Positions 8,163-17,367 of a stretch of DNA of 35,580 nucleotides are shown here, in pieces. The DNA is from a virus, in IMG/VR virus record IMGVR_UViG_3300040751_001482, positions 1-35,580 of that record, one strand, 5' to 3'. The translations under genes were made by a program, and so were the position numbers. The notes beneath the pieces were generated by a model, which saw only the letters and a program-made list of their open reading frames with translations, had not been told where the DNA came from and ran no database searches. Each line of letters starts with the position of its first letter. Position 1 is the first letter of the stretch.

Positions 8163-11100
8163 TTAAATTGTATAATTTCCCGTTACTATTAAATTACAAT
8201 TTGTTTTAGTAACTGAATATCCAATTTCTAAGTCACAAGTTAATTGTCTAGTAGAACTTATTATGACTAATTCGCAGTTTATTATTTGTTCGGTTGGTGT
8301 AGGTGTAATACTCGGTGTAATTGTAATTGATGGAGTATTGGTAACTGAAGGTGTATTAGTAACCGATGGAGTATTAGTAGTCGAAGGTGTTTGTGTTATT
8401 GAGTTAGTAGGTGTTGATGTTGGTGTTGGTAGAGAGTCTGTCGGAGTTACCGATGGCGTATTAGTATTACTTGGTGTGTTAGTTGGTGTAACCGTATTAG
8501 TTGGCGTATTAGTGATTGATGGCGTATTAGTAACTGACGGTGTATTAGTTATTGAAGGAGTATTTGATATTGTTGGAGTAATTGAAGGAGTTACTGATTT
8601 GGTCGGTGTAGGTGTTGGTGTTATTCCTCTTCCATTACATTCCACATTTAAACTTATCTCGATTCTAAGGTCAACGTAAGCGCCGTTAGTCGGGTCTTCG
8701 TCACCGTCACACAAACCTTGTATTGAAAATATATTATTTGTAATATCAGTGCTGTAGGTAATACCGGTAAATTGAGATAACATTTCATCAACAACTGTCT
8801 CCCATTCTTCATTAGTAGGAACATCGTTTAACGTATAACCAGTATAGAACTCATTTTCAATTGTCTGTCCAAACCCATAACTTCCACCTGAAATTGTCAA
8901 TACACCTTTAAATGTCGCATTAACTAATTCACAATCTTCATCAACTCGATTTAAATCTAAAAATGCCTCATTTAACATTTCATAGAAATCTCTAATACCC
9001 TGTGACTCGGTTGTAAAGTTTTGTTCACATAATGTATTTAAAACATAGTCATCAACATTCTCATTATCACACTGTATTGTTACCGATTGATTTAAAATAC
9101 ATCCGTCACCATCTTCAATAGAAACGTTATAAGTTCCTCCCGATAGTCCAGATATCTCATAATTAGACCTTTGTCCTTCAGGCACATTACTTGACCAAGT
9201 CACTGTAAATGGACCCGTTCCCGATAAAATTTGTAATGTTGCAGTTCCATCATCTCCAAGAACACATGGTGTTCCAAAAGTTATTGCTTGTACCCCACCA
9301 CTGTCTTCAGAAATATTAAAGTAGTTTACTACTGTACAACCCCCATTATCTGTAACATTTATTTCATAAGAACCTGAAGATAAATTGTTTACAGTTACAG
9401 AAGGACTTGTAGAGGCAGGTGTGTTATAAATTACAACATTATCGGTAACTCTTTTTACTACATATGTTAATGGGTATTGTACCTGAGTAGTACCCGATAA
9501 TACCTCAATAACTACTGAACCGTTGTTTTGGTTACACGTAGTATTGGTTGTGCTATATGAAACTGTATATTTATCTTCATTTTCTATAGTAACGGTATCG
9601 GTATAAGTACAACCGTTAGATGATTGTATAAGAACATTATATGTGTCAGAATCAAGATTATTAAATGTATGTGTTTGACTATTCGTAGTTATCGTGTCGA
9701 TATGTCCGTTAGTTGTTCCTGTGATACCATATATTAACGAACCTGAAATAGCGTTTACATTAATTTGAATAGAACCATTACCCGCACAGTTAGAGTTAAC
9801 AGGCACTATCTCTACACTATTAATACCACTACTACTATTTAGTGTATAACTTTGTTGGAATGTACAATTGGTACTATCCGTTACAGATATTCCATATTGC
9901 CCTCCACATAATCCACTTAGAGTAAATTGACCCGTTTCATTAGTTTCTGTCTGACTGTTAGAACCGACAAATGTATATGGTGCACTTCCACCTGTTAATT
10001 GAATGGTTATTTCACCATCGCAACCGAAACAATTTGGCTGAGTACCACTGTAGGTACCTACACCCATAGGGGGTATTCGAGTAATGTTTATAGATTGCGT
10101 ATTTTGACAATCATTACTATCCGTGACTGTTATAGTTATCAAACCTTCACATAGACCTGTTGCGGTAGAACCAGACTGCCCATCGCTCCACACGTAAGTA
10201 TATGGTGGTGTACCTGTTAAACCTGTTATTGACACAACTCCACTACAGGTACTACAGGTTGAGGTACCTGTTACTATCACCCCAAAATTAACAGATGTAC
10301 CTGAAGATATCGTAACTGTATTTGTTGTTGAGCTTTGCCCTGACGAGTTTGTGACTATCGCATAATATTCCCCAGGTGGTAGTTGAGGTATCTCATATAG
10401 AGTATCATCACTATTATCATAAGTATTATACAATACTGAGTCTTTATATAAGTTAACAATCCAAGGTAACCCTTGGTCTGTATTAGCGCTTATTGAAAGT
10501 GAACCAAATTCATTATTACAGTTAGCGTCATTTACATTTTCAATACTAGACTCAAAACATCCATCAATTAATACTGTAGAATAATATTCTCTACTAGGAT
10601 TAGTACTATCATATATTAAGAAATTATATTCACCAACTGACAATCCATTAAATGTAAAATCAGGACCATTACCAGATTGTGATGATATACCACCAGGATA
10701 AGTATTTTCAACAGTATATGGTTTAGTACCACCATTAACAGTAAACATAACACCACCAGTTGTTGGACAAGCCGCGGTTAGGGATTCTACAACATTTAAC
10801 GGACCTTCATCACAGTTTGGTATACATTCAAAATATGTTAAATCGACACCAAAATAAGTTAGTGTTGTATCAACACAAAAGCTCTTACCTAACGAGCTAC
10901 CAATTTGTTCCACACCACAACAATCAGTAAATCTATATGAACCAATAGTTGTTCCTGACGCACATGTAGGTAGTATAGGACTATTTGTCGGTGTAGGTGT
11001 TGGTGTTGGAGTATTAGTTGGTGTATTTGTTGGCGTAGGTGTTGGAGTTGTCGGTATATTTTCTTGTTGCGTACATATGCAACCTGAGCCCATATCAATA

Positions 11101-11285
11101 ACTTGATAGTCAAAACAGGTCCCGACAATATATGATTCTATATCGAATTGATAAGGGAAATCATTATACGATAGACCTGTATTAACTGTTATATAATTTT
11201 CATCAGCACAATCTTTTACCCTAATCGTATAATTACCTGGATTTGGGTCTAAGGTTCCTAATGTTATGTTTACTACTTGACTCAT
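8163..11285 (-). CDS. SprB-repeat adhesin-like virion protein (1040 aa)
   Basis: Large modular surface protein. Order of parts: N-terminal beta domain (1-80); short TPTPTPTNTPTNT linker (about 79-100); a Cys-rich module with YRFTDCC (about 110-157); about seven repeats of 60-80 residues (about 165-735) with the pattern C...G.I.I..TGG..PYTYVWS...GLC.G.Y.ITVTDSNDC, matching SprB repeats of Bacteroidota gliding-motility adhesins; a module with EFYTGY and EEW (about 790-892) shared with the 983-aa baseplate protein; a TPS stalk (about 893-1000); and a short Cys-containing tail (about 1000-1040). It lies 14 nt after the Cys-rich 1039-aa gene. SprB-like domains suggest binding to host-surface glycans or adhesins, or mimicry of host adhesins; this is inference. 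Confidence 0.85.
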   Translation of the reverse strand: MSQVVNITLGTLDPNPGNYTIRVKDCADENYITVNTGLSYNDFPYQFDIESYIVGTCFDYQVIDMGSGCICTQQENIPTTPTPTPTNTPTNTPTPTPTPTNSPILPTCASGTTIGSYRFTDCCGVEQIGSSLGKSFCVDTTLTYFGVDLTYFECIPNCDEGPLNVVESLTAACPTTGGVMFTVNGGTKPYTVENTYPGGISSQSGNGPDFTFNGLSVGEYNFLIYDSTNPSREYYSTVLIDGCFESSIENVNDANCNNEFGSLSISANTDQGLPWIVNLYKDSVLYNTYDNSDDTLYEIPQLPPGEYYAIVTNSSGQSSTTNTVTISSGTSVNFGVIVTGTSTCSTCSGVVSITGLTGTPPYTYVWSDGQSGSTATGLCEGLITITVTDSNDCQNTQSINITRIPPMGVGTYSGTQPNCFGCDGEITIQLTGGSAPYTFVGSNSQTETNETGQFTLSGLCGGQYGISVTDSTNCTFQQSYTLNSSSGINSVEIVPVNSNCAGNGSIQINVNAISGSLIYGITGTTNGHIDTITTNSQTHTFNNLDSDTYNVLIQSSNGCTYTDTVTIENEDKYTVSYSTTNTTCNQNNGSVVIEVLSGTTQVQYPLTYVVKRVTDNVVIYNTPASTSPSVTVNNLSSGSYEINVTDNGGCTVVNYFNISEDSGGVQAITFGTPCVLGDDGTATLQILSGTGPFTVTWSSNVPEGQRSNYEISGLSGGTYNVSIEDGDGCILNQSVTIQCDNENVDDYVLNTLCEQNFTTESQGIRDFYEMLNEAFLDLNRVDEDCELVNATFKGVLTISGGSYGFGQTIENEFYTGYTLNDVPTNEEWETVVDEMLSQFTGITYSTDITNNIFSIQGLCDGDEDPTNGAYVDLRIEISLNVECNGRGITPTPTPTKSVTPSITPTISNTPSITNTPSVTNTPSITNTPTNTVTPTNTPSNTNTPSVTPTDSLPTPTSTPTNSITQTPSTTNTPSVTNTPSVTNTPSITITPSITPTPTEQIINCELVIISSTRQLTCDLEIGYSVTKTNCNLIVTGNYTI
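8291..8622 (-). repeat. TPS-type coding repeat near the 3' end of the 1040-aa gene
   Basis: Hexapeptide units of the TNTPSI/TNTPSV type, including one copy of the TPTDSLPTPTSTPT block also present twice in the 716-aa gene. A second short stretch of TPTPTPTNT type sits near the 5' end of the same gene at about 10987-11052. Confidence 0.9.
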
Positions 11286-11299
11286 TTTTTATTTTTTAT

Positions 11300-14200
11300 T
11301 TAACACGCAGAAGACGAACATGATGATTGTAATGTTTGTGTATAAGAATATCCATTATATCCACCTAAGTTTGTAGTACTTCCCGCACTACTCAATATTG
11401 TATAACAATTAGTAACACCGAGACCTCCGAATCCATTATTTATAATCCATGATTGTAGTCCTGTATCAGACCACACGGTACCTGGTATCATTTGTGGTGT
11501 GGGTAAGACTGTGACAGTAATATGTACATTAGTAGACCATCCGCATGGTCTAACAATAAATGAACATCTAGAACATCTATTTATACACCCAACAGCGTTA
11601 GGATTCATTCCTGTTAAGAAATCATTATTGTTATCAATAGCACCTCCTGAATATTCTTGAATCGACATACATTTATCTGTCTGATTTGGGTATGGTTGTA
11701 CTATCGTATTATAAAACGTAAAACCTATATCATATATTTGTGGTATTTGTACAGAGAAAGATGGGTAATAACTTGCAATACTAGCTACGTTATCACAACA
11801 AGAAACAAAGTCATACCTACAACCTACACTGGCGTTAGACACCGCATTAGAACAGCTAGTATATGTTCCCGTAGCATTAGGATATTGTGTCCCTGTTGTC
11901 GTAATCGAACCCGTAATCTGATAAGCGTTGCCATCAATAACCACATAATCGTTAACGTTAGCGCCTAATGTGTTTAATAACCCTACAGGTCCTGTAATAG
12001 GCGTGTCTGTCGAGTCACAACATAATGTCACTTCACTAAAATATGTGTATTCGTCACAAGGTGTTGATGAACCAAAATCAAATTGTATATCTCCGACATC
12101 AAATGATGGTATATTAGTTCTACTTAATACTACAGAGTTTACATTTATACAATCAGTAATAGTTACATTACCACCACCCGGTATTGAAATACTATCTTGG
12201 TTACCAGAACCTGATACTCCACACAGTAGATATTCTAAAGTTACTGGTGATGAACTTAAGTTTTCTACACCGATATTTGATAGACAATGACAGTTTGTAC
12301 TACTACAGTTAGTAACAACTTCCGAACCTGTAGCCCAATCAGTACCTTGTAATTGGTTTTGCGCGGTTTTTATTGATGTAGTTTCACCAACGATTGTGAA
12401 ACATATACCACTAAACCCATCTTCTAAAATTATTTGGTCTTGTACTGTACCTAAGTAATCTGTACCACCAAGTAATTGTGGTGCGTTTATCGTATCCGTA
12501 ATTTGTATAACACCTCCACCTATAGAACTACCTGAAACATAGTCACACGACATCAATACTAACGCATCTAATTTATCTCCATTAAGTGGTGTTACGTCAC
12601 CATAATAATCGTCACAACTTCTAAGTACAACATAAGCACCTCCACATTTAGCACCAATACCAGTGTCACAACATCCATTATGAGTGCCCGAATATGATTT
12701 AATTGGTAATGTTTCGTCGTATATAGAATCATATGTATAACAATCGTCAAACGGAACATTTTGACTCGAAATATTAGTTACCGTATGTGTAAATTGTAAA
12801 TGTTCATATAGACCACCAACTGGGTTAGTTGTACTTAACAACGTATTATATCTTACAGGTGCCGCCATAAGTTCTCCCGCATTATATTGGTCTTCAAAAC
12901 ACGCAACATAAGTATAGACACACCAGTATTGTTGAGGTTGACTTGAAAGACAAGTTTCACAATCATTATGCAACACCTGTGAAGATGGTGTGTTTAATGA
13001 AACTCCTTGTACTGGTAAATTAACTGTATAACAAACATTATCTAATGATATAACATCACCTTGATTAACACCCAAACTATCTAATATATTTGCGTTATCA
13101 AGAACAGTTACGCTAGAATGATAATTATCACAACAAGGTGTTAAAGAAAATCTAGAATACGATTGTGGTGGTGTGCTTGAAGGTGTCGCCGTTACAGTTA
13201 AAGTTGGTGTTGGTGTTAATGTTAGTGTCGGCGTTTGTGTTAATGTTGGCGTTGCTGTCGGTGTTTCTGATGGACATGTATAACTATTACATATATTTTC
13301 AATCAAATCATTAACATTTATTTGTATTTGTCCGAACGTAATCGTACCATCTAAGTAATATGGTATTCCGTTATAATAAAATCCATCACCCACATTACCG
13401 GTTCCTCCTATAATCTCAACTGTACTTATTTCTCCGGTTTGATTTTCACAACAAGTCTCCAATCTATAATAATTGGAACTAACTAAGGTTTGTGATGGTG
13501 TATTAGTTACTGAAGGAGTATTTGTATTACTTGGTGTATTGGTAACTGAAGGAGTATTGGTATTACTTGGTGTATTGGTAACTGAAGGAGTATTGGTATT
13601 AGATGGCGTGTTAGTAACTGATGGTGTTTGTGTTGTAGTTACACTTATAGTAGGCGTATTTGTTGGCGTGACAGATGGTGACAATCCGTAAGTTGGTGTA
13701 ACTGATGGTGTGTTCGTATTACTTGGTGTGTTAGTTACCGAAGGTGTTGTGGTTAACGTAGGTGTTGCAGTATTACTTGGTGTTGTACTTTCTGAGGCTC
13801 CCGGTGTCATAGTATTACTTGGAGTGTTAGTGACTGAAGGAGTGTTCGTATTACTTGGTGTCGTAGTTAGTGTAGGTGTCGCAGTAATTGTCGGTGTAGG
13901 TGTATTACTTACCTCACCAAATGTTAAAGCACAGTCTAAATCACACGGTACGCATAGATTACATTTATTATAAAATAAATTATTAGGTATTGATGATAAA
14001 TCTGTAGGTATTTCGTAAGCAGTTATTGGCGGGCTATTTAATTGATAACAAACTCCATAATATAAAACTACCGAATTAGGAGGACTGTATGATGTAGGTG
14101 TGTAAATAAATTCTGTATTTGTGTCACAATCCGACCACCTATAACAACTTTGTGGTGCGTCTGCAGTTAATTCATCTATATCAACTGATTTTTCAATACA

Positions 14201-14419
14201 TTCTTCACAATTAAGATATTCAATAAATGTACATTCTTCACCATTAAATTCTTCTAAAATTTCATCATTATTATCTATTACGTTATAACACCCACTAATT
14301 ATACCATCACAACTCACATTCCATACCTCACCAACATCTAAAGGCGTCTCACCATTAAATATAACCCTATATTTTATGGTGTCGTCACAACTTTGTAATA
14401 TGTATTTTATTAAACTCAT
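11300..14419 (-). CDS. Cys-rich modular virion protein with TPS stalk (1039 aa)
   Basis: Unrecognised virion surface protein. The preferred start is ATG at 14419 (MSLIKYILQSCDD), which overlaps the TGA of the preceding gene as ATGA; a TTG three codons upstream is open but less likely. The protein carries eight or nine degenerate modules of 65-110 residues. Their pattern is aromatic-x-L/F-x-x-CC-D/E-N, then G-D-V, then C-Y-x-V/I, then C-x-x-C. Clear copies start at LETCCEN, LTPCCDN, VTLCCDS and VSCCDN. A TPS/TNTPS stalk lies at about residues 170-310 and a short one near 385-410. The C-terminus ends in SCSSSAC. Regular Cys pairs suggest disulfide-stabilised modules formed after lysis, which is inference. 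Confidence 0.8.
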   Translation of the reverse strand: MSLIKYILQSCDDTIKYRVIFNGETPLDVGEVWNVSCDGIISGCYNVIDNNDEILEEFNGEECTFIEYLNCEECIEKSVDIDELTADAPQSCYRWSDCDTNTEFIYTPTSYSPPNSVVLYYGVCYQLNSPPITAYEIPTDLSSIPNNLFYNKCNLCVPCDLDCALTFGEVSNTPTPTITATPTLTTTPSNTNTPSVTNTPSNTMTPGASESTTPSNTATPTLTTTPSVTNTPSNTNTPSVTPTYGLSPSVTPTNTPTISVTTTQTPSVTNTPSNTNTPSVTNTPSNTNTPSVTNTPSNTNTPSVTNTPSQTLVSSNYYRLETCCENQTGEISTVEIIGGTGNVGDGFYYNGIPYYLDGTITFGQIQINVNDLIENICNSYTCPSETPTATPTLTQTPTLTLTPTPTLTVTATPSSTPPQSYSRFSLTPCCDNYHSSVTVLDNANILDSLGVNQGDVISLDNVCYTVNLPVQGVSLNTPSSQVLHNDCETCLSSQPQQYWCVYTYVACFEDQYNAGELMAAPVRYNTLLSTTNPVGGLYEHLQFTHTVTNISSQNVPFDDCYTYDSIYDETLPIKSYSGTHNGCCDTGIGAKCGGAYVVLRSCDDYYGDVTPLNGDKLDALVLMSCDYVSGSSIGGGVIQITDTINAPQLLGGTDYLGTVQDQIILEDGFSGICFTIVGETTSIKTAQNQLQGTDWATGSEVVTNCSSTNCHCLSNIGVENLSSSPVTLEYLLCGVSGSGNQDSISIPGGGNVTITDCINVNSVVLSRTNIPSFDVGDIQFDFGSSTPCDEYTYFSEVTLCCDSTDTPITGPVGLLNTLGANVNDYVVIDGNAYQITGSITTTGTQYPNATGTYTSCSNAVSNASVGCRYDFVSCCDNVASIASYYPSFSVQIPQIYDIGFTFYNTIVQPYPNQTDKCMSIQEYSGGAIDNNNDFLTGMNPNAVGCINRCSRCSFIVRPCGWSTNVHITVTVLPTPQMIPGTVWSDTGLQSWIINNGFGGLGVTNCYTILSSAGSTTNLGGYNGYSYTQTLQSSCSSSAC
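13491..13912 (-). repeat. TPS-type coding repeat in the Cys-rich gene
   Basis: TNTPSV/TNTPSN units of the same type as in the two following genes, here with variants such as TTTPSNT and a SVTPTYGLSP block. A second short stretch of TPTLT/TPTPT type lies at about 13180-13269, between two Cys modules. Confidence 0.9.
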
Positions 14420-17367
14420 CCCGTACAATTAATATTTATATTAACACCTGCATTTATTTGTATTGATTCGTTTGTAAAATCATTATTACACCCAATATTC
14501 GATATAGTAATTGTCGTATCATTTATCTCATATCCTAAACCATTTTGGTATAAATTATTTAGTGAGTTTTCTACCGCAGTTAACCATTCGTTACTACTTG
14601 GGTAGTCTCCTCCACCATATCCTGTATAAAATAAGTCTTTTCTTAACAGTGTACCGCTAAGTCTTATATCTACATACCATAAGCTTGTTAGTGTATTAAG
14701 AACACAATCACTCACAGTATATCCCTCACTTCCAACCGCACTGTTTATACTGTTTATTAATGTAGTTTGTGGGTTATTTAACCCAATATCACATGTTATG
14801 GTTTGAGTGACACAATCAGCACCTAATAATTGACCTGTAAAAGTACAGGGAATACAAGGTATTGGTACAATTTCACAACCTCTCTGTCTTCTCCAAACAA
14901 CTTTTTGTCTTTGTAAGACATTATTCTCCATTTTTTGACCTCCCGTCCATATAGTGGTTGCAGGTAACATCTGTTCTATTAGTTTCATCCAATAGTCACC
15001 GATACCATTTGTAAAATCAATCATTTTTTGGTAGGTGTATTTGTTAGATGGTATACCTACCGATTCTTCTGAGTTTAAATATTTCCAATATACCGACTGT
15101 AATGTCGGGTATCCTCCTCCTTTACCGTCTGTTATTGTTTGTCTATTTCTAACATTTATCATATTACGATAAAATGTCTGTGCAAACTCAAAAAATGTTT
15201 TTTCTCTAGGTTTAGGGTTAATTACTGTCCAATCAACACCTTTAGGATATGGATATGGTGTAGTTAAACCTGTAGAAGGAAACGGATAATTATATTTTTT
15301 TGACATATCCCATATATCGTATATAACACCCTGACCCATATTAAGACTTAGGTCTATATTTTTAGCATTTAGTACTAATTTTTCATTATCAACAACATAA
15401 TAAGAATTAAATTCTGCCTGAGTACTTCTCCTCAAACCTGTTTGACTATCAGTCCATGATTTTTTATTATCAGGAACTCTGTTCAACCCAAATCCCATGT
15501 CCATATATGGGAAATACCTAAATTTATCAAAATATTTTTCACCATATGTGAATTTTTCCAATGTTGTTTGAACATTTGGATTTTGACCTGTGAATACTGA
15601 ATTTGTGACATCTAACTCTTCAGGCGCCCTATGTTGTGGTGTTTGTTCATACCATCCAGCACCTTTTTCGAAAAACATTTCTTCGTTTGGTACCATAGCT
15701 TTGGGATAACCTTGATTGTCTACAGGGTAATCTTCTCTTGATACGTCCACGTCAGTTATTGTTAATTCGGTAGTAAATCCTGTATATGTTACACCCTCAA
15801 AACTAAATGTAACATTCGGGTCAAGTACCGGTGTTTCCGTTGTTTTTGTACCTCCTGTTATTGTTGCGTATTCCTCATTAAATCTTTCTATATTAATTGG
15901 CCCATCCGCTAAATAAATTGTTTCATTAAATTCTATTAACGCTTCAGGAGCACCTATCATTCTCATTAACGCCTCTATCGACCTTCTCGTTCCTTTAGAT
16001 TTAAATAAATAAGCAGAATTCAATATTAAATTTCTGTAATATTGATAGTCAACTTCTGTAGGTGTTTTTTCTCTAGATTGCCCAGAATATAATGCCTTAC
16101 CCTGTGTACCAAATATACTTTGTAAAAAGTTATCACTAGTAATTAGAGATATGTTAGTGTCCCAACCTAATGTTTGTGCTAAATTTTTTAATAATTGTGA
16201 AGGTATGTCGTTTTTAACTGTATAGTTAACTGAATTCATATATGATAATGCGTCTATGAATTTTTTTGTTTCATCAAAACTTCTTCCGTATAGTTGTAAT
16301 ACCTTTTCTACGTTTTGACTTTTAGTATCAAAATCTTTAAACGCGCCTGTAGTTAAAAATCTAGAAATTAAGTCGGTTCTGATGTCATCTAAATCACCAG
16401 CAATCATATCTAACTTCTTCATATAGTTATCAAACTCAGACGTTCTTATATCTAAATTCCAATAACTATCGAGAGGCCATGTAACTTCCTCATTTGCCGC
16501 ATATAATTTACCATCGTCACTTTCTCTTATAACTTTAAATTTCGCAGTATATTTAGGTGATACCAATCTATTTAATAAGAAATCTTCAATCTCATCAAAA
16601 TTATCTTGAAACTCTTTTTCAGTCTCAAACTTATTTGGTTTTAATAAAATAGATTTAGTAGATTGTGAATCTCCATTAAACGGATTACCTTCCACTGATA
16701 TAGTTACGGTACCTGCAGATAACCTAGGTGACGCATCAAAATCAACAAATTTGTACTCATTTTCTAAATCTTGAAAGAATAATGAGTATTTTAAATAACT
16801 CCTTGTTAGATTTCTTAAAGGACTAACTTCGAACGGTCTGACTGAAATATTTCTATCCGCATTTTCAGAATAATCTATATCAAAATTATTTTTAAATCTA
16901 GTGACATCAATATCAAATGTGGTTATACCTTCCACGTCATCGTAAACTATATTATACGCGGTATATCCTGTATTTAAATTATAATCAGATTTATCTACCT
17001 GTAGTGCCGCAGGAAAATAATTAATTATTTTTATTATTGAAGTAGAAAATCTTTTTCTTAGTGACCCGTATAATGCAAAATTAGTTACTTGACTAATATC
17101 GTAATTTGGGAATACTCTAAGGTTTTTAGCAACAACTAATTTAGATTCTTCCAAAGAGTTAAAATCTAAATCATTAAGTGAAATTGGATTTGAAAATACT
17201 CCTGTTTCAAAATTTCTATTGACCTTTTCTACAACACCTTTTGAAAATTCAAAATTAGCTTGCGTAAGACCTCCACCGTCTACCAATTGGAAACCAACCA
17301 GTTCATCGGAAAATGTTCCCCTCGCGTTTGGAGGTGAAGGTGGATATCTGTACTTATTATCAGCCAT
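14416..17367 (-). CDS. Baseplate protein with gpI/gp7-like motif (983 aa)
   Basis: Large baseplate-type protein. Residues about 440-485 contain LFKSKGTRRSIEALMRMIGA, which resembles the KGT...I...L..lG motif of P2 gpI-type wedge proteins, the functional counterpart of T4 gp7. Its location after gp25 and gp6 genes fits a wedge component. The N-terminal 400 residues are mixed alpha/beta with no motif I recognise. The C-terminal region (about 840-983) begins with a Cys cluster (CIPCTFTGQ) and ends in a module with LFYTGY, NEW and a terminal NINCTG that recurs in the 1040-aa protein. ATG at 17367 overlaps the previous stop by 1 nt (TAATG); its own stop overlaps the next start as ATGA. gpI/gp7 assignment is inference from one motif plus context. 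Confidence 0.7.
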   Translation of the reverse strand: MADNKYRYPPSPPNARGTFSDELVGFQLVDGGGLTQANFEFSKGVVEKVNRNFETGVFSNPISLNDLDFNSLEESKLVVAKNLRVFPNYDISQVTNFALYGSLRKRFSTSIIKIINYFPAALQVDKSDYNLNTGYTAYNIVYDDVEGITTFDIDVTRFKNNFDIDYSENADRNISVRPFEVSPLRNLTRSYLKYSLFFQDLENEYKFVDFDASPRLSAGTVTISVEGNPFNGDSQSTKSILLKPNKFETEKEFQDNFDEIEDFLLNRLVSPKYTAKFKVIRESDDGKLYAANEEVTWPLDSYWNLDIRTSEFDNYMKKLDMIAGDLDDIRTDLISRFLTTGAFKDFDTKSQNVEKVLQLYGRSFDETKKFIDALSYMNSVNYTVKNDIPSQLLKNLAQTLGWDTNISLITSDNFLQSIFGTQGKALYSGQSREKTPTEVDYQYYRNLILNSAYLFKSKGTRRSIEALMRMIGAPEALIEFNETIYLADGPINIERFNEEYATITGGTKTTETPVLDPNVTFSFEGVTYTGFTTELTITDVDVSREDYPVDNQGYPKAMVPNEEMFFEKGAGWYEQTPQHRAPEELDVTNSVFTGQNPNVQTTLEKFTYGEKYFDKFRYFPYMDMGFGLNRVPDNKKSWTDSQTGLRRSTQAEFNSYYVVDNEKLVLNAKNIDLSLNMGQGVIYDIWDMSKKYNYPFPSTGLTTPYPYPKGVDWTVINPKPREKTFFEFAQTFYRNMINVRNRQTITDGKGGGYPTLQSVYWKYLNSEESVGIPSNKYTYQKMIDFTNGIGDYWMKLIEQMLPATTIWTGGQKMENNVLQRQKVVWRRQRGCEIVPIPCIPCTFTGQLLGADCVTQTITCDIGLNNPQTTLINSINSAVGSEGYTVSDCVLNTLTSLWYVDIRLSGTLLRKDLFYTGYGGGDYPSSNEWLTAVENSLNNLYQNGLGYEINDTTITISNIGCNNDFTNESIQINAGVNININCTG

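Noticed and set aside
11300-14428. TTG start at 14428 for the Cys-rich gene
   Set aside because: ATG at 14419 gives the ATGA overlap seen elsewhere in the operon and a cleaner N-terminus.
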